A stretch of DNA of 64,000 nt from a filamentous cyanobacterium CCT1 (GCA_003017855.1 PYER01000002.1:1-64000); one strand, 5' to 3'; positions 17,088-29,332 are shown, counted from the stretch's first letter. A program made the numbers and translations. The notes: a model not told the origin generated them from the sequence alone.

Positions 17088-18111
17088 CCGTATCGCCCTG
17101 CTCATGCACCAGGGCACCCAGAGCACGATGGGCAAAACGGGGCTGGCTCTGCTGCGCTTCAGCCAGTCGCCGATTGTAGCCGTGATCGATTACCAGGCGG
17201 CGGGGCGATCGCTGGTTGAGCTAACCGGCATCAATAAACCAATTCCCGTAGTTGAGTCGCTGACAGAAGCGCTTACCTTCACCCCAGACGTGCTCACTAT
17301 CGGCATTGCCCCGTCCGGCGGTAAGCTGCCCGAGGCCTGGTTCCAGGAGATCGAGCAGGCCGTCAAAGCGGGTTTAAGCATCGTCAACGGGCTGCACACA
17401 CCCATGGCCGACCATCCAGCCCTTCAGCCCTGGCTCAGACCGAACCAGTGGATCTGGGATGTGCGGAAAGAGCCCGAGGGCCTCACCGTAGGCAGTGGCC
17501 AGGCCAGTCAGCTAGCCTGCAAGCGCATCTTGACCGTAGGCACCGACATGTCTGTTGGCAAAATGTCTGCCACTCTTGAACTGCATCGCGCCTGTTTGCG
17601 GCGCGGGCTGCGCTCTAAGCTCATTGCCACCGGACAAACCAACCTCATGCTGGGGGATGACGGCGTGCCCCTAGACGCCATTCGAGTTGACTTTGCATCG
17701 GGTGCAGTTGAGCAGCAGGTCATGCGCTACGGCCCCGAGTACGACTTTATTTTTGTAGAGGGGCAGGGGTCGTTGCTCAACCCGGCTTCAACCGCAACGC
17801 TGCCGCTGCTGAGGGGCACACAGCCAACCCATTTGGTGCTGGTCCATCGGGCGGGGCAGAGCCATATTCACAACTTTCCCACCGTTAAAATTCCCGATCT
17901 CCCCAATGTGGTAGCGCTGTATGAGCAGGTGACCACAGCAGCGGGGGCGTTTTACCCGGCTAAGGTGGTCGCGATCGCTCTTAACACCGGCCACCTCACC
18001 GCTGCCGAGGCCGAAGCCGCGGTGCAGGACGTTGAAGCCCAAACAAAACTGCCCTGTGCAGACATCTTCCGTACAGGGGCCGAAAAACTATTGGCGCCAA
18101 TTCTAATTTAG
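17068..18111 (+). CDS. DUF1611 family protein (DgcN-like)
   Basis: ATG at 17068 within ORF 16894-18111; P-loop ILTVGTDMSVGKM; FVEGQGSLLNPA; overlaps upstream epimerase gene by 20 bp. Confidence 0.85.
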   Translation: MYLKPDSRIALLMHQGTQSTMGKTGLALLRFSQSPIVAVIDYQAAGRSLVELTGINKPIPVVESLTEALTFTPDVLTIGIAPSGGKLPEAWFQEIEQAVKAGLSIVNGLHTPMADHPALQPWLRPNQWIWDVRKEPEGLTVGSGQASQLACKRILTVGTDMSVGKMSATLELHRACLRRGLRSKLIATGQTNLMLGDDGVPLDAIRVDFASGAVEQQVMRYGPEYDFIFVEGQGSLLNPASTATLPLLRGTQPTHLVLVHRAGQSHIHNFPTVKIPDLPNVVALYEQVTTAAGAFYPAKVVAIALNTGHLTAAEAEAAVQDVEAQTKLPCADIFRTGAEKLLAPILI

Positions 18112-18117
18112 GCTAGG

Positions 18118-18342
18118 CTACTTTTTGCGAAGGCGGTAGGTAATGCGCCCCTTGGTCAAGTCGTAGGGGGTAAGCTCTACCTTGACGCGATCGCCGGGCA
18201 AAATCTTGATGTAGTTACGACGAATTTTCCCTGAAATGTGGGCCAACACGTTGAACCCATTATCCAAATCAACCCGAAACATGGCGTTCGGCAACGATTC
18301 GGTAATGGTACCCTCCATTTCAATTAGGTCTTGCTTAGACAA
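18118..18342 (-). CDS. infA: Translation initiation factor IF-1
   Basis: 74 aa, canonical IF-1 sequence. Confidence 0.97.
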   Translation of the reverse strand: MSKQDLIEMEGTITESLPNAMFRVDLDNGFNVLAHISGKIRRNYIKILPGDRVKVELTPYDLTKGRITYRLRKK

Positions 18343-18397
18343 ACTGACTTCTCCCTAAATGCAAATTACCGACTGAACTCTAGCATAACCCCAGCAA

Positions 18398-18952
18398 CTA
18401 CTCGATTACCAGGCGCTTAAGGTCGGCGTGTACGGCCTCCATGGTCTGATTTCCGTCCACCGACACCAGCTGCTGACGGCTGCGATAAAACTCAATCAGC
18501 GGCTCCGTTTGCTGACGGTAAACCTCAAGTCGGTTCAAAATCACCGACTCCTCGTCATCCTTGCGGCCTCGCTGCAGCAGCCGAGCCACAATCACATCAT
18601 CCTCAACATCTAGATTAATAACGAAGTCGGCCGGCTGTTCAATCTGCTCCAGCAGCTTCTGCAAAAATTCGGCCTGGGGCACATTGCGGGGAAAGCCGTC
18701 CAGCAGCCACCCTTTCTGGGCATCGTCTTGAGCCAGTCGCTCCTCAATCAAATCGAGGATCAGCTCATCGGGCACGAGTTCCCCAGCGCTCATGTAGTGA
18801 TCGGCCTTCTGACCTAGCTCACTTCCTGCGGCCACCGCCGATCGCAAAATGTCCCCGGTAGAAATGTGAGGAACCTCACAATCTTTGGCTAGCAGTGCAG
18901 CCTGAGTGCCCTTGCCTGCCCCCGGTGGTCCTAGAAAAATAAGTCGCGTCAC
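18398..18952 (-). CDS. adk: Adenylate kinase
   Basis: LIFLGPPGAGKGTQA, HISTGDILR, GWLLDGFPRN. Confidence 0.97.
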   Translation of the reverse strand: MTRLIFLGPPGAGKGTQAALLAKDCEVPHISTGDILRSAVAAGSELGQKADHYMSAGELVPDELILDLIEERLAQDDAQKGWLLDGFPRNVPQAEFLQKLLEQIEQPADFVINLDVEDDVIVARLLQRGRKDDEESVILNRLEVYRQQTEPLIEFYRSRQQLVSVDGNQTMEAVHADLKRLVIE

Positions 18953-20265
18953 TACTGTTTCACCATTCCTTCGTAGCGCTGGGAAATCACGTAGGTCTGG
19001 ATCTGCTTGGCAGTGTCAATGGCAACCCCGACCAAGATCAGGAGTGAGGTAGCACCAAAACCGCGAAAGGTTTGTACCCGGGTCAGGCTCTCAACAGCGC
19101 TAGGCACAACCGCCACCATTCCCAAGAAAATAGCACCCAGGAAGGTTAAGCGATTCAGGATACGGCTGATGTACTCAGTGGTAGCCTTGCCGGGGCGAAT
19201 GCCAGGAATGCTGGCTCCCATTTTCTTCAGGTTACGGGAAACATCGTCGGGGTTCATCACCAGCGACGAGTAGAAGTAGCTGAAGAAGAGGATTAGCACC
19301 AGGTACAGCGAAACGTAGAACCAGGAGGTCGGGTTCAGGTAGTTGTTCACAAACTGACCGAACGCTGGATTAGACACGTACTGGGTTAGCGAAATGGGCA
19401 GCACCAGTACCGCAGAGGCAAAGATAATCGGCATTACACCGCCCTGGTTGAGCCGCAGGGGCAAATAGTTGCTCTGCTCTAGATACAGCTTGCGACCCAC
19501 CTGGCGGCGAGCAGAGATAATTGGAATCCGGCGAGTGCCCTCTTGGACAAAGACAATGCCGACAATCATGGCCAAGAAGGCCAGCATGAGAATAATGACG
19601 CCGCCAACTAGGCCGCGATCGCCACTTTGAGCCAGCTCAATGGTCTGGCCCAAAGAGCGAGGCAGGGTCGACACAATGTTGAGGAAAATCAGCAGCGAAG
19701 CACCATTACCAATGCCGCGCTCGGTGATGAGTTCACCCACCCACATTACAAACATTGAGCCTGCGGTCAGAGCAATTACCGTTTGAGCAACAAAGGCCGG
19801 GCCTGGAACTTCCGCAAACTGGTACAGCAAAAAGGACGACAGCAGCGTGCTCTGTAGAATGGCCCAGCCTAGAGCCACGTAGCGAGTGATCTGAGAAATC
19901 TTGCGCCGTCCAGCCTCGCCCTCATTCTTCTGGAGGTCTTCCAACTGAGGCAGTGCGGCTGTTAGCAGCTGCATGATGATTGAGGCATTGATGAAGGGCA
20001 AAATCCCCAGGGCAAAGATACCCAGGGCAGACAGACCGCCGCCCACAAAGATATCTAAGAAACCCACAAAACCTGCCAGACTTCCCGACTGAATTGATGC
20101 GGCAAAAGCCTGCCGATCAATGCCCGGAACCGGAATAAAAATTCCCAGCCTGACCAATACCAGCAGACCCAGGGTTACCAGCAGACGACTGCGCAGGCCA
20201 GCGGCCTGCGCCATCTGCATAAACGTTTCCTGCGCGCTGGGATTTTTACCCCGACTTACGACCAT
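18952..20265 (-). CDS. secY: Preprotein translocase subunit SecY
   Basis: 10-TM SecY; start placed at internal ATG MVVSRGKNPSAQE of ORF 18952-20316. Confidence 0.95.
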   Translation of the reverse strand: MVVSRGKNPSAQETFMQMAQAAGLRSRLLVTLGLLVLVRLGIFIPVPGIDRQAFAASIQSGSLAGFVGFLDIFVGGGLSALGIFALGILPFINASIIMQLLTAALPQLEDLQKNEGEAGRRKISQITRYVALGWAILQSTLLSSFLLYQFAEVPGPAFVAQTVIALTAGSMFVMWVGELITERGIGNGASLLIFLNIVSTLPRSLGQTIELAQSGDRGLVGGVIILMLAFLAMIVGIVFVQEGTRRIPIISARRQVGRKLYLEQSNYLPLRLNQGGVMPIIFASAVLVLPISLTQYVSNPAFGQFVNNYLNPTSWFYVSLYLVLILFFSYFYSSLVMNPDDVSRNLKKMGASIPGIRPGKATTEYISRILNRLTFLGAIFLGMVAVVPSAVESLTRVQTFRGFGATSLLILVGVAIDTAKQIQTYVISQRYEGMVKQ

Positions 20266-20370
20266 GCAACAATACCTCAGCCCTACGTTTAGCAATACAT
20301 TTATGGCAGCTGGCACCTATAGACGCTATAGATACCCTCCCTCAGTCTAAGGGATAGGAGAACCATCGCG

Positions 20371-20817
20371 CTATGCGGCCACTTCGCAGGTGCCGCCAGC
20401 TTGCTCAATCTTCTCTTTGGCCGATTTGGTAAATGCGGCAGCCTTAACGTTTAGCGCTACGCTCAAGTCACCGTCACCCAGCACCTTTAGAGGACCATCG
20501 TTAGTGGTCAGAATGCCGGCTTCTAACAGCGACTCAAGGGATACATCTGTACCCGCTGTCAGATCGGCCAAACCTTTTATGTTGATGATGGTGTATTCCT
20601 TCTGGTTGACCAGGGGAAAGTGCTTAAGTTTGGGAATACGGCGGTAGAGAGGCATTTGACCACCTTCAAAGCCGGGTCGAGTACCGCTACCCGATCGCGA
20701 TTTTTGGCCCCGCATACCGAAGCCGCAGCTAGCTCCCTGCCCGGCCGAAATACCGCGACCAACGCGGCGACGGCGGTGCTTAGAACCTGCTTGGGGTTGT
20801 GCGTCGTTGATTCTCAT
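20371..20817 (-). CDS. rplO: 50S ribosomal protein L15
   Basis: canonical L15 sequence and synteny. Confidence 0.97.
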   Translation of the reverse strand: MRINDAQPQAGSKHRRRRVGRGISAGQGASCGFGMRGQKSRSGSGTRPGFEGGQMPLYRRIPKLKHFPLVNQKEYTIINIKGLADLTAGTDVSLESLLEAGILTTNDGPLKVLGDGDLSVALNVKAAAFTKSAKEKIEQAGGTCEVAA

Positions 20818-20853
20818 GGCTGAGGAAAATAAAAACAGCGATACCGAAAGGAC

Positions 20854-21375
20854 TTAAACGTACAGATTTTCGACCGGAATATCCCGCTCTTCAGCTACAT
20901 CAGCGAAGGTTCGCAGAGAGGCCAGGGCATCTGCAGCGGCCCGGGCGTTGTTGAGGGGGTTGTTAGACCCCAGCTGCTTGGCCAATACATTGCGAACCCC
21001 GGCCAGCTCCAGTACAGTGCGTACGGCACCACCGGCAATTACTCCAGTACCGGGGGCAGCCGGACGCATGAATACCTTTGCGCCACCGCCAATCCCATTA
21101 GAGGGATGGGGAATGGAGTAGGAGCGGGTTAGGGGCACATCGACTAGGTGCTTTTTGCCATCGGCTACGCCTTTCTTCACGGCGCCGATCACATCCCCGG
21201 CTTTGCCAACGCCAACGCCAACCTGGCCCTTCTCATTACCAACCACAACAATGGCCCGGAAGCTGAGCTTTTTACCCCCCTTCACAACCTTAGTGACGCG
21301 ACGAATTTGAACGACGCGCTCTTGCCAGTCGGTTTTTTTCTCTTTAGTACGCGCTTCTTTACGACGGTTTGCCAT
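20854..21375 (-). CDS. rpsE: 30S ribosomal protein S5
   Basis: canonical S5 sequence and synteny. Confidence 0.97.
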   Translation of the reverse strand: MANRRKEARTKEKKTDWQERVVQIRRVTKVVKGGKKLSFRAIVVVGNEKGQVGVGVGKAGDVIGAVKKGVADGKKHLVDVPLTRSYSIPHPSNGIGGGAKVFMRPAAPGTGVIAGGAVRTVLELAGVRNVLAKQLGSNNPLNNARAAADALASLRTFADVAEERDIPVENLYV

Positions 21376-21444
21376 GCCTTTCCCCAGCCTTGTTTACATC
21401 AAGCAGAATTAGGTGTTTTCGGATCTTAACTAGCGTTTTAAGTC

Positions 21445-21804
21445 TTAGAGGCTCAAGCCAGCTTCCCGAGCCGCATCGGCCAGAGCTGCCACTCGACCGT
21501 GGTAAAGCTTGCCGCCCCGGTCAAAAACAACCTGAGTGATGCCAGCCTTCAGTGCTCGCTCAGCCACCAGTTTACCAACGACGGCAGCAGAGTCCTGAGT
21601 CGCGCCCGTTTCATCCTTCAAAACATCTGGCTCAACAGTCGATGCGGCCACCAGCGTGTGGTGAATCGTATCGTCGATGATTTGAGCATAGATATGCTGG
21701 TTCGAGCGAAATACGGCCAGACGGGGCCGTTCAGGGGTGCCAAACACGCGGCGACGGATGCGGGCGTGACGGCGACGAGTTAATTCTTTACGACTTGCTT
21801 TCAT
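21445..21804 (-). CDS. rplR: 50S ribosomal protein L18
   Basis: canonical L18 sequence. Confidence 0.97.
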   Translation of the reverse strand: MKASRKELTRRRHARIRRRVFGTPERPRLAVFRSNQHIYAQIIDDTIHHTLVAASTVEPDVLKDETGATQDSAAVVGKLVAERALKAGITQVVFDRGGKLYHGRVAALADAAREAGLSL

Positions 21805-21807
21805 GGC

Positions 21808-22347
21808 TTACTTCTTCCCTGACTTACCGGCCTTACGTCTGACCTGCTCACCGGCGTAGCGCACGCCCTTACCTTTATAGGGTTCAGGAGGACGGCTCGC
21901 CCGAATGCTGGCCGCAATGTTGCCGACCAACTCTTTATCAATACCGCTGACAACCACGTTGGTGTTGTTCTCCACCGCGAACTCAATACCCGCTGGGGGT
22001 TCAAATACCACAGGATGGCTATACCCCAAGCTGAGGTTTAAGTTGCGGCCCTGTACCTGGGCCCGGTAGCCAATGCCCTGAATTTCCAGACGCTTCTGGT
22101 AACCGTTGGAAACCCCTTCAACCATGTTAGCCACCAGGGTGCGGCAAAGCCCATGACGCTCACGGGCCAGCCGCGAGTCATCTTTGCGGTTTACCAGCAC
22201 GGTGTCACCGTCTTGAACTACTACGACACCGCTGGGCAAGGTGCGAGATAGCTCGCCCTTAGGCCCTTTAACCTGAACATCCTGCCCGTCAATCGTGATT
22301 GACACCTTAGCCGGGACTGGAATTGGCCGTTTGCCAATACGTGACAT
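21808..22347 (-). CDS. rplF: 50S ribosomal protein L6
   Basis: canonical L6 sequence. Confidence 0.97.
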   Translation of the reverse strand: MSRIGKRPIPVPAKVSITIDGQDVQVKGPKGELSRTLPSGVVVVQDGDTVLVNRKDDSRLARERHGLCRTLVANMVEGVSNGYQKRLEIQGIGYRAQVQGRNLNLSLGYSHPVVFEPPAGIEFAVENNTNVVVSGIDKELVGNIAASIRASRPPEPYKGKGVRYAGEQVRRKAGKSGKK

Positions 22348-22446
22348 GATGCAAAACTCCTAAATCCTTAGCACTCGATAACGCCCTAAATAGCTAACGG
22401 TAGGAGATGGCAACGGTTCGCCGCAGCCCCTACCTGACCAGCCTGA

Positions 22447-22848
22447 CTACCAGACATAGCAAAGCACTTCACCACCAATCCCCTGACGGCGAGCATCGCG
22501 GTCCGTCATGATGCCGCTGGAGGTAGAAACAATGGCAATGCCGATACCGCCCAGCACCCGAGGCAGCTCTTTCCGGTTGGAATACACGCGCAGACCGGGC
22601 TTGCTAACGCGGGTGAGATTACGAATGATGGGCTGACGAGTTTTGCCCTTGTACTTGAGGGCAACCACTAGCTGAGGCCGTTCTTCAACGGTGGTCTCAG
22701 AGTAATCAGTGATGAAGCCTTCCTCCTTCAGTACCTTGGCAATACTCCGGGTCATCCGGGTAGAAGGAATGCCCACGGTTTGGTGCCGCGCTAGATTCGC
22801 ATTCCTAATGCGAGTCAACATATCCGCAATTGTGTCGTTAGCAGCCAT
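22447..22848 (-). CDS. rpsH: 30S ribosomal protein S8
   Basis: canonical S8 sequence. Confidence 0.97.
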   Translation of the reverse strand: MAANDTIADMLTRIRNANLARHQTVGIPSTRMTRSIAKVLKEEGFITDYSETTVEERPQLVVALKYKGKTRQPIIRNLTRVSKPGLRVYSNRKELPRVLGGIGIAIVSTSSGIMTDRDARRQGIGGEVLCYVW

Positions 22849-22874
22849 AGTTCTAGTACGCGTATAAACCTGTG

Positions 22875-23420
22875 TTAGTTGTCACGGAACGGCATACCCA
22901 ATTCCTTGAGTAGCGCTCGGCCTTCTTCGTCGGTGCTGGCGGTGGTCACAATGGTGATGTCCATACCGCGAATCTGATCAATGCTGTCGTAGTTAATTTC
23001 AGGAAAGATTAGCTGCTCCCGCAGACCCAGGGTGTAATTGCCGCGCCCGTCGAAGCTTTTAGGGCTGATACCGCGAAAGTCGCGAATCCGGGGCAGGGTC
23101 AGGTTGATAAGACGATTTAGAAAGGCATACATGCGATCGGAGCGTAGGGTTACCATGATCCCCACAGGCATGCCCTGGCGAATTTTGAACCCCGCGATCG
23201 CCTTCTTCGCACGGGTCACCACAGGGCGTTGACCCGTGATCAGGGCTAGCTCACTCAGGGAGGATTCCAGTGCCTTAGCATTTTGAGAGGCTTCACCAAG
23301 TCCTCGGTTAACCGTCACCTTGACAACTTTAGGCACCTGGTGGATGTTTTCGTACTTAAACTGCTCCATCAGTTTAGGTACGACTGTGTCTTTGTATAGG
23401 GTCTTGAGCTGGTCGGTCAT
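22875..23420 (-). CDS. rplE: 50S ribosomal protein L5
   Basis: canonical L5 sequence. Confidence 0.97.
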   Translation of the reverse strand: MTDQLKTLYKDTVVPKLMEQFKYENIHQVPKVVKVTVNRGLGEASQNAKALESSLSELALITGQRPVVTRAKKAIAGFKIRQGMPVGIMVTLRSDRMYAFLNRLINLTLPRIRDFRGISPKSFDGRGNYTLGLREQLIFPEINYDSIDQIRGMDITIVTTASTDEEGRALLKELGMPFRDN

Positions 23421-23482
23421 GGGTCGTTTCTTCTACTTTCCTGGGCTTGGTCAGGACTAGATTTTTAGAGTCAGCTAGGGGC

Positions 23483-23830
23483 CTAGTCGATAATTTCTCC
23501 GGTCTTTTTCAGCATCCGCACCTTACGCCCGTCTTCGGTAAAGGTGTAGGCAATTCGACTGGCTACTTTCTCTTTTTCGGAGTACAGCATGACGTTAGAG
23601 CTGTGGATAGGAGCCTCTTGGGTCACAATTTGTCCCGATTCTCCTTCCTGCTGAGGCTTGACGTGCTTGGTGCGAATGTTGACGCCCTGCACAATCACCT
23701 GACTGGTTTTGGGGATAACACTGAGGATTTCACCGACCTTGCCGCGATCGCGCCCGGCAATCACCTGAACCGTATCTCCCTTGCGTACGTGAACTTTATG
23801 GCGTACGGGTGTCTTAGATGTTGTTGCCAT
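23483..23830 (-). CDS. rplX: 50S ribosomal protein L24
   Basis: [22 protein letters not shown] motif. Confidence 0.97.
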   Translation of the reverse strand: MATTSKTPVRHKVHVRKGDTVQVIAGRDRGKVGEILSVIPKTSQVIVQGVNIRTKHVKPQQEGESGQIVTQEAPIHSSNVMLYSEKEKVASRIAYTFTEDGRKVRMLKKTGEIID

Positions 23831-24195
23831 TAGAGAACCTCCGGTGCCAGCGACACAATCTTGGTAAAGTTCTTGTCGCGCAGTTCACGGGCAACCGGGC
23901 CAAACACACGGGTACCCTTAGGATTGCCGTCCTGGTTGATGATCACAGCCGCATTGTCATCAAAACGAATGCTCATACCACTGCTGCGGCGCAAGCCCTT
24001 CTTGGTGCGCACGACGACGGCCCGCACTACATCCGATTTTTTGACACCCATGTTGGGTAGGGCATCCTTGACCACGGCGATGATTACATCCCCGACACCG
24101 GCATAGCGACGATTGCCGCCCAGCACGCGGATGCACATGAGCTTCCGAGCGCCGCTGTTATCTGCCACGTTTAAGTACGATTCTTGCTGAATCAC
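23830..24195 (-). CDS. rplN: 50S ribosomal protein L14
   Basis: canonical L14 sequence. Confidence 0.97.
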   Translation of the reverse strand: MIQQESYLNVADNSGARKLMCIRVLGGNRRYAGVGDVIIAVVKDALPNMGVKKSDVVRAVVVRTKKGLRRSSGMSIRFDDNAAVIINQDGNPKGTRVFGPVARELRDKNFTKIVSLAPEVL

Positions 24196-24204
24196 AATCT
24201 CCCC

Positions 24205-24465
24205 CTATGCGTCTGCCGCGCGATTAACAATGTCAGCCACCACCCAGCGCTTGGTTCGGCTCAGGGGACGAGTCTCAAGAATCCGCACCTGATCGCCTTC
24301 CTGGCACGTATTTTCCTCGTCGTGGGCCTTGTAGCGCTTAGTTCGCACCACAATCTTGCCGTACTTAGGATGGGACGTCCGACTCTCCACAGCAACCACG
24401 ACGGTTTTATCCATCTTGTTGCTGACTACCATCCCCACTCGTTCTTTAACCGCCATCTGCTTCAC
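24205..24465 (-). CDS. rpsQ: 30S ribosomal protein S17
   Basis: canonical S17 sequence. Confidence 0.97.
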   Translation of the reverse strand: MKQMAVKERVGMVVSNKMDKTVVVAVESRTSHPKYGKIVVRTKRYKAHDEENTCQEGDQVRILETRPLSRTKRWVVADIVNRAADA

Positions 24466-24472
24466 CTATTCC

Positions 24473-24745
24473 CTACACTGATACCGATTCTGTTGTGGCC
24501 GCTGCCGCTGCGTTGGCCTGGGCCACCACCTCTTCTTCTAGGGCGGCTAGCTGACGCTCCCGCTGAACCGTCATCAGCTGAGCCAGGCGATGACGAGCGT
24601 GCTTAAACTGGTGGTTTTGCTTATCTAGCTGCCGGGTAGCCTTTTGAAAGCGCAGTTGAAACAGCTCACGCTTGGTATCGGCGATCGCGCTCAGCAGCTC
24701 CTCATCACTAAGACCGCGGGCGTCTTTAATCTTTGAGAGTGCCAT
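24473..24745 (-). CDS. rpmC: 50S ribosomal protein L29
   Basis: L29 core with C-terminal Ala/Thr-rich extension. Confidence 0.95.
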   Translation of the reverse strand: MALSKIKDARGLSDEELLSAIADTKRELFQLRFQKATRQLDKQNHQFKHARHRLAQLMTVQRERQLAALEEEVVAQANAAAAATTESVSV

Positions 24746-24748
24746 TGC

Positions 24749-25168
24749 CTATGCCTCCTTACTGTCACGCGCGATGAACTTGGTCTTGAAGGGCAGCTTG
24801 AAGGCGGCAAGTCGCATAGCCTCGCGGGCAGTCGCTTCGGGCACACCGGCAATCTCAAAGACGACGCGACCTGGCTTCACCACAGCAACCCAATACTCCG
24901 GGTTACCCTTACCTGAACCCATCCGGGTCTCTGCCGGACGCATGGTCACAGGCTTATCGGGGAAAACGCGAATCCAGATTTTGCCGCCCCGTCGGACGTA
25001 GCGGGTCATCGCTCGACGAGCGGCCTCAATCTGGCGAGAGGTCAACCAGCAGGGCTCAGTAGCCTGGAGAGCAAAATCGCCAAAGTTGATATCGCTGCCC
25101 CGCTGAGCCATTCCGCGCATACGCCCGCGGTGCTGCTTGCGAAATTTAGTTCGTTTTGGACTAAGCAT
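24749..25168 (-). CDS. rplP: 50S ribosomal protein L16
   Basis: canonical L16 sequence. Confidence 0.97.
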   Translation of the reverse strand: MLSPKRTKFRKQHRGRMRGMAQRGSDINFGDFALQATEPCWLTSRQIEAARRAMTRYVRRGGKIWIRVFPDKPVTMRPAETRMGSGKGNPEYWVAVVKPGRVVFEIAGVPEATAREAMRLAAFKLPFKTKFIARDSKEA

Positions 25169-25240
25169 GGATCGGCACTCGTGAAGTCACAGGTCAAAAG
25201 CAATCAAAAATTGGGGCAATCGAAGAAACGCGGAATGGCT

Positions 25241-25972
25241 CTAGTCTTCGTTAGAGCGGTCTTCAAACTGCTGACGTCGCCGGGGCTGACGTCGCCGAGG
25301 CTGAGCATTGGGGGCCGCCGGAGCCTCTTCCTGTCCAGGAATGATCTCGCCCTTAAAAATCCACACCTTGACACCCAAAATGCCGTAGGTCGTTTGGGCC
25401 GTGGTGTAGGCGTAGTCAACGTCAGCCCGCAGGGTGTGAAGAGGCACTCGACCCTCGCGAGTCCATTCAGTACGAGCGATTTCAGCGCCATTTAAGCGAC
25501 CGCTCACCTGAATCTTGATACCCTCAACCCCAGCTCGCTGAGCCCGCTGAATCGCCTGGCGAACCACTCGACGGAACGAAACCCGGCGCTCTAGCTGCTG
25601 GATGATGTACTCCGCTACCAGAGCGGCATCGGCATCAACCCGATTCACCTCGACCACGTTGACGCGAATTTGACGGCTGGGATCTTTGAGCAGCTTTTGC
25701 ACGCCCACGCGCAGGGCTTCAATACCTGCACCGCCGCGACCTACGACCACCCCAGGGCGGGCCGTTCGCACTTCAAGATCAATCTGGTCAGCCTTGCGCT
25801 CAATACGAATATCGGCAATGCCAGCATTGCTCAAGGTCTTCTGAACGTACTCACGAATGCGGTAGTCCTCCTGGAGCAGATCGGGATAGCGAGTTCCCTC
25901 TGCAAACCAGCGAGAGCGGTGATCTTGAACTACACCAAGGCGAAACCCGGTTGGATGAATCTTGTGTCCCAC
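25241..25972 (-). CDS. rpsC: 30S ribosomal protein S3
   Basis: canonical S3 sequence ([13 protein letters not shown]...). Confidence 0.97.
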   Translation of the reverse strand: MGHKIHPTGFRLGVVQDHRSRWFAEGTRYPDLLQEDYRIREYVQKTLSNAGIADIRIERKADQIDLEVRTARPGVVVGRGGAGIEALRVGVQKLLKDPSRQIRVNVVEVNRVDADAALVAEYIIQQLERRVSFRRVVRQAIQRAQRAGVEGIKIQVSGRLNGAEIARTEWTREGRVPLHTLRADVDYAYTTAQTTYGILGVKVWIFKGEIIPGQEEAPAAPNAQPRRRQPRRRQQFEDRSNED

Positions 25973-26044
25973 GAACTAACCCTCTGGAAATAGGTGCTTA
26001 AACAACTGGTGTTTGAACGGCGGTATCAATCTGGCGAAGACTCG

Positions 26045-26401
26045 CTATTCGACAGCCGGAGCTACGGCAATGGTGATGTGACAGGTTGGCTTACGAATCT
26101 GGTAGGCTCGCCCCTGCGCTCGAGGACGAAACCGCTTCAGGGCTGGACCAGCATCGGCAAACGCTTCGCTGACGATTAGACCAGCGGGGTCCAGTCCGTT
26201 GTTGTGCTCAGCATTGGCAACCGCCGAACGCAGCACTTTAATGATCGGCTCACAGGCTTTGTAGGGCATAAACTCTAGGATGATGAGCGCATCCCGATAG
26301 CTCTTGCCGCGAATCTGATCGAGCACTCTTCGCACCTTTCGGGGCGACATGCGCACGTAGCGAGCCACCGCTTTAACCTGCTCTGAGGTATCTACAGCCA
26401 T
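26045..26401 (-). CDS. rplV: 50S ribosomal protein L22
   Basis: canonical L22 sequence. Confidence 0.97.
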   Translation of the reverse strand: MAVDTSEQVKAVARYVRMSPRKVRRVLDQIRGKSYRDALIILEFMPYKACEPIIKVLRSAVANAEHNNGLDPAGLIVSEAFADAGPALKRFRPRAQGRAYQIRKPTCHITIAVAPAVE

Positions 26402-26425
26402 TTCTCCAGTTCCTCTACCTAATAC

Positions 26426-26704
26426 CTAACGACGAGCTTTCTTATCGGTCTTAGCGTGGCCGCGAAAGGTTCGCGTGGGGGCAAATTCGCCCAGTTTGTG
26501 GCCCACCATCTGCTCAGTGACATAGACAGGCACATGCTGACGGCCGTTGTGCACCGCAATGGTGTGACCAATCATCTGGGGCAAAATTGTCGATGCCCGT
26601 GACCAGGTTTTGATCACCTGCTTATCACCCTTGGTGTTGAGGGCTTCAATTTTAGAAAGCAGGTGATCGGCCACAAAAGGACCTTTTTTCAATGAGCGAG
26701 ACAT
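26426..26704 (-). CDS. rpsS: 30S ribosomal protein S19
   Basis: [11 protein letters not shown]... Confidence 0.97.
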   Translation of the reverse strand: MSRSLKKGPFVADHLLSKIEALNTKGDKQVIKTWSRASTILPQMIGHTIAVHNGRQHVPVYVTEQMVGHKLGEFAPTRTFRGHAKTDKKARR

Positions 26705-26769
26705 GATGCTTCAGCGCCAATAACAATTCAAGAAACAGCCAACCGAGACAGAATATTTGCAGGCAATGC

Positions 26770-27633
26770 CTAGGCGTTACGACCGCCACGACCCCGCTTA
26801 GAGACGCGACGGCGACGACGCACCACGTACTTGTCGCTGTCTTTGTTCTTCTTGCGGGTCTTGTAGCCCAGGGCAGGCTTACCCCAGGGTGTAACAGGGC
26901 CAGAACGACCAATGGGAGCCCGGCCTTCACCGCCACCGTGGGGGTGATCCACTGGGTTCATAACGCTGCCGCGCACCTCGGGACGGCGACCCAGCCAGCG
27001 TTTGCGACCCGCCTTGCCCAGGCTGACGTTGCGCACATCGGCGTTGCCCACCTGACCAATAGTGGCGTAGCACTCCCGGCGCACCATGCGCACCTCGGTG
27101 GAGGGCAGCTTGAGGGTCACATAGTCGCCTTCTTTGGCCACTACCTGAGCCCCGGCTCCGGCGGAGCGCACCATTTGGCCGCCCTTCCCGGCCTGCATCT
27201 CGACGTTGTGAACCGTCGTACCCAGAGGAATCTTGTAGAGAGGCAGGGCGTTGCCCACCTCTAGGGGCGCATCCGGCCCAGAGATTACCGTGCTGCCAAC
27301 GGCTAGCCCACCGGGGGCCAGGATATAGCGCTTCTCGCCGTCTTCGTAGTGAAGCAGAGAGATGCGGGCATTGCGGTTGGGGTCGTACTCAATGGAGGCG
27401 ACCTTGGCGGGAACGCCCAGCTTGTCGCGACGGAAGTCAACGACGCGGTACAGACGCTTGTGGCCACCGCCACGGTGACGACAGGTGATTACCCCACGAT
27501 TGTTGCGTCCCTTGGGACGATGCTTCGACTTGGTCAACGACTTTTCAGGTTCGCTGCGGGTGATCTCGGCAAACTCGGAAACGGTTCGCTCACGAGTACC
27601 AGGGGTATAGGGTCGGTAGGAACGGATGCCCAT
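26770..27633 (-). CDS. rplB: 50S ribosomal protein L2
   Basis: canonical L2 ([18 protein letters not shown]). Confidence 0.97.
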   Translation of the reverse strand: MGIRSYRPYTPGTRERTVSEFAEITRSEPEKSLTKSKHRPKGRNNRGVITCRHRGGGHKRLYRVVDFRRDKLGVPAKVASIEYDPNRNARISLLHYEDGEKRYILAPGGLAVGSTVISGPDAPLEVGNALPLYKIPLGTTVHNVEMQAGKGGQMVRSAGAGAQVVAKEGDYVTLKLPSTEVRMVRRECYATIGQVGNADVRNVSLGKAGRKRWLGRRPEVRGSVMNPVDHPHGGGEGRAPIGRSGPVTPWGKPALGYKTRKKNKDSDKYVVRRRRRVSKRGRGGRNA

Positions 27634-27697
27634 GGGATTACTTGCTGGCTACACGGCTAAAGGTCGGACTAGTGAAAACCTCAGTTCTGTCAACCCG

Positions 27698-28003
27698 TTA
27701 GAGGTCGGGGAAGAGGGGGATAGAATCGCCAGCGGCCAGGGTGACCACAGAGCGCTTGTAGTGGGGGCGGTGCCCAACAAAACGACCCATCCGGCGCTTT
27801 TTCTTGGGAGGGTTGTAGGTATTGACCGCAACCACTTTGACATCAAACAGCTCTTCGATCGCCGCCTTGATCTGCAGCTTGTTGGCGCGGGGGTCAACTT
27901 CGAAGACGTATTGGTTGTTCTCCAGCAGGAGCGTAGCTTTTTCGGTTACCAGGGGCCGACGGATTAGATCAGCCAAAGATGGGGTGTTTGCGGCATTAAT
28001 CAC
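27698..28003 (-). CDS. rplW: 50S ribosomal protein L23
   Basis: L23 sequence; GTG start ([23 protein letters not shown]) preferred within ORF 27698-28027. Confidence 0.92.
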   Translation of the reverse strand: MINAANTPSLADLIRRPLVTEKATLLLENNQYVFEVDPRANKLQIKAAIEELFDVKVVAVNTYNPPKKKRRMGRFVGHRPHYKRSVVTLAAGDSIPLFPDL

Positions 28004-28628
28004 TGTAAACCTCCTGGATGGCCTCAAGGGCTGGGGATGTAATTACGAGATGGTCGGCGTTGAGCAAATCATGAACATTGAGGTTGGCAGCGGTAATTAG
28101 CTTCACGTTCTCAATGTTGCGAGCCGACAGATAAACTAGCTCCTGCCGTTCGGCAATTACCAGCAAAATTTTGGCGTTCGGGTCAATGCCCCAGCGATCG
28201 ATCGCATTGAGTAGTTCGCGAGTTTTGGGCCGTGAAAACTTTTCCTCAAACCCTTCAACCACTACCAAATCATCAATTCGGCTTTGAAGAACAGTACGTA
28301 GGGCAAGTCGCCGCTCTTTGCGGTTCATCTTGACGCTGTAATCACGGGGCTTGGGGCCAAAAATTACGCCGCCCCCACGCCATAGAGGAGAGCGATTAGA
28401 CCCGGCGCGAGCCCGGCCCGTTCCTTTTTGCCGCCAGGGCTTGCGACCACCACCCCTAACCTCAGCGCGGGTTTTGGTAGAAGCCGTGCCCTGGCGGGCA
28501 TTGTTCATCTGCCGCACGAGGGCACGATGGACGATGTGAGAGGCAGATTCTTCTTTGGCAACCTGAAGATCTAGGGATGCCGTACCTGCCTCTTCGCCCT
28601 CCCAGTTTTTTACAACGCACTCAACCAT
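27996..28628 (-). CDS. rplD: 50S ribosomal protein L4
   Basis: canonical L4 ([31 protein letters not shown]). Confidence 0.97.
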   Translation of the reverse strand: MVECVVKNWEGEEAGTASLDLQVAKEESASHIVHRALVRQMNNARQGTASTKTRAEVRGGGRKPWRQKGTGRARAGSNRSPLWRGGGVIFGPKPRDYSVKMNRKERRLALRTVLQSRIDDLVVVEGFEEKFSRPKTRELLNAIDRWGIDPNAKILLVIAERQELVYLSARNIENVKLITAANLNVHDLLNADHLVITSPALEAIQEVYSD

Positions 28629-28696
28629 TGTCTGAACCTATCCCTTAAAAAGCTTTGAATGCCTAAAGGCCCGAACTGCCTGCCACCTGCTGAGGT

Positions 28697-29332
28697 CTAA
28701 GCCTTAACCCATTGAGCTGGGGCAATGCTCAGCAACCCACCGGGCTTGCCGGGGATAGCGCCTTTGATCAACAGCAGGTTGCGATCGCTGTCTACCCGCA
28801 CCACCTGCAGCTTGCGGATGGTCACCTTGCTGTTGCCGTACTGACCAGCCATGCGCTTACCGGGGTAGATTCGGCCAGGGGTAGTACCAGCCCCAGTCGA
28901 ACCAGGCAGGCGATGGTTTTTAGAACCGTGAGCCATCGGACCACGACGGAAGTTGTGGCGCTTTTGATAGCCAGCAAAGCCGCGACCCATGCTTTTTCCG
29001 GTGACATCCACCAGCTGACCAGCGGTAAAGGTTTCGGCGGTGACCGTTTGCCCCAGCTCAAAGCTATCGGCAGCATCTACCCGGTACTCTTTCAGGTGAC
29101 GCAGGGGAGCGCTGCTAGAACGAGCCAGGTGGCCCAGCTCGGGCTTGTTCAGCGCCTTCTCAGCGACCTCATCAAAACCGAGCTGAATGGCCGCATAGCC
29201 GTCGGTATCTGAAGTTTTGATTTGGGTAACAACGCAAGGACCAGCCTGCACCACCGTTACGGGGATGGCATTACCTGCCTCATCGAATATCTGGGTCATG
29301 CCCAGTTTTTTGCCGAGAATACCGACTGCCAC
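28697..29332 (-). CDS. rplC: 50S ribosomal protein L3
   Basis: canonical L3 ([16 protein letters not shown]). Confidence 0.97.
   Translation of the reverse strand: MAVGILGKKLGMTQIFDEAGNAIPVTVVQAGPCVVTQIKTSDTDGYAAIQLGFDEVAEKALNKPELGHLARSSSAPLRHLKEYRVDAADSFELGQTVTAETFTAGQLVDVTGKSMGRGFAGYQKRHNFRRGPMAHGSKNHRLPGSTGAGTTPGRIYPGKRMAGQYGNSKVTIRKLQVVRVDSDRNLLLIKGAIPGKPGGLLSIAPAQWVKA

Noticed and set aside
22849-22874. Possible missing rpsN between rplE and rpsH (and rpmD between rpsE and rplO)
   Set aside because: The 26- and 36-bp gaps cannot hold them. Their absence from this cluster is usual in cyanobacteria and is not a loss specific to this genome.
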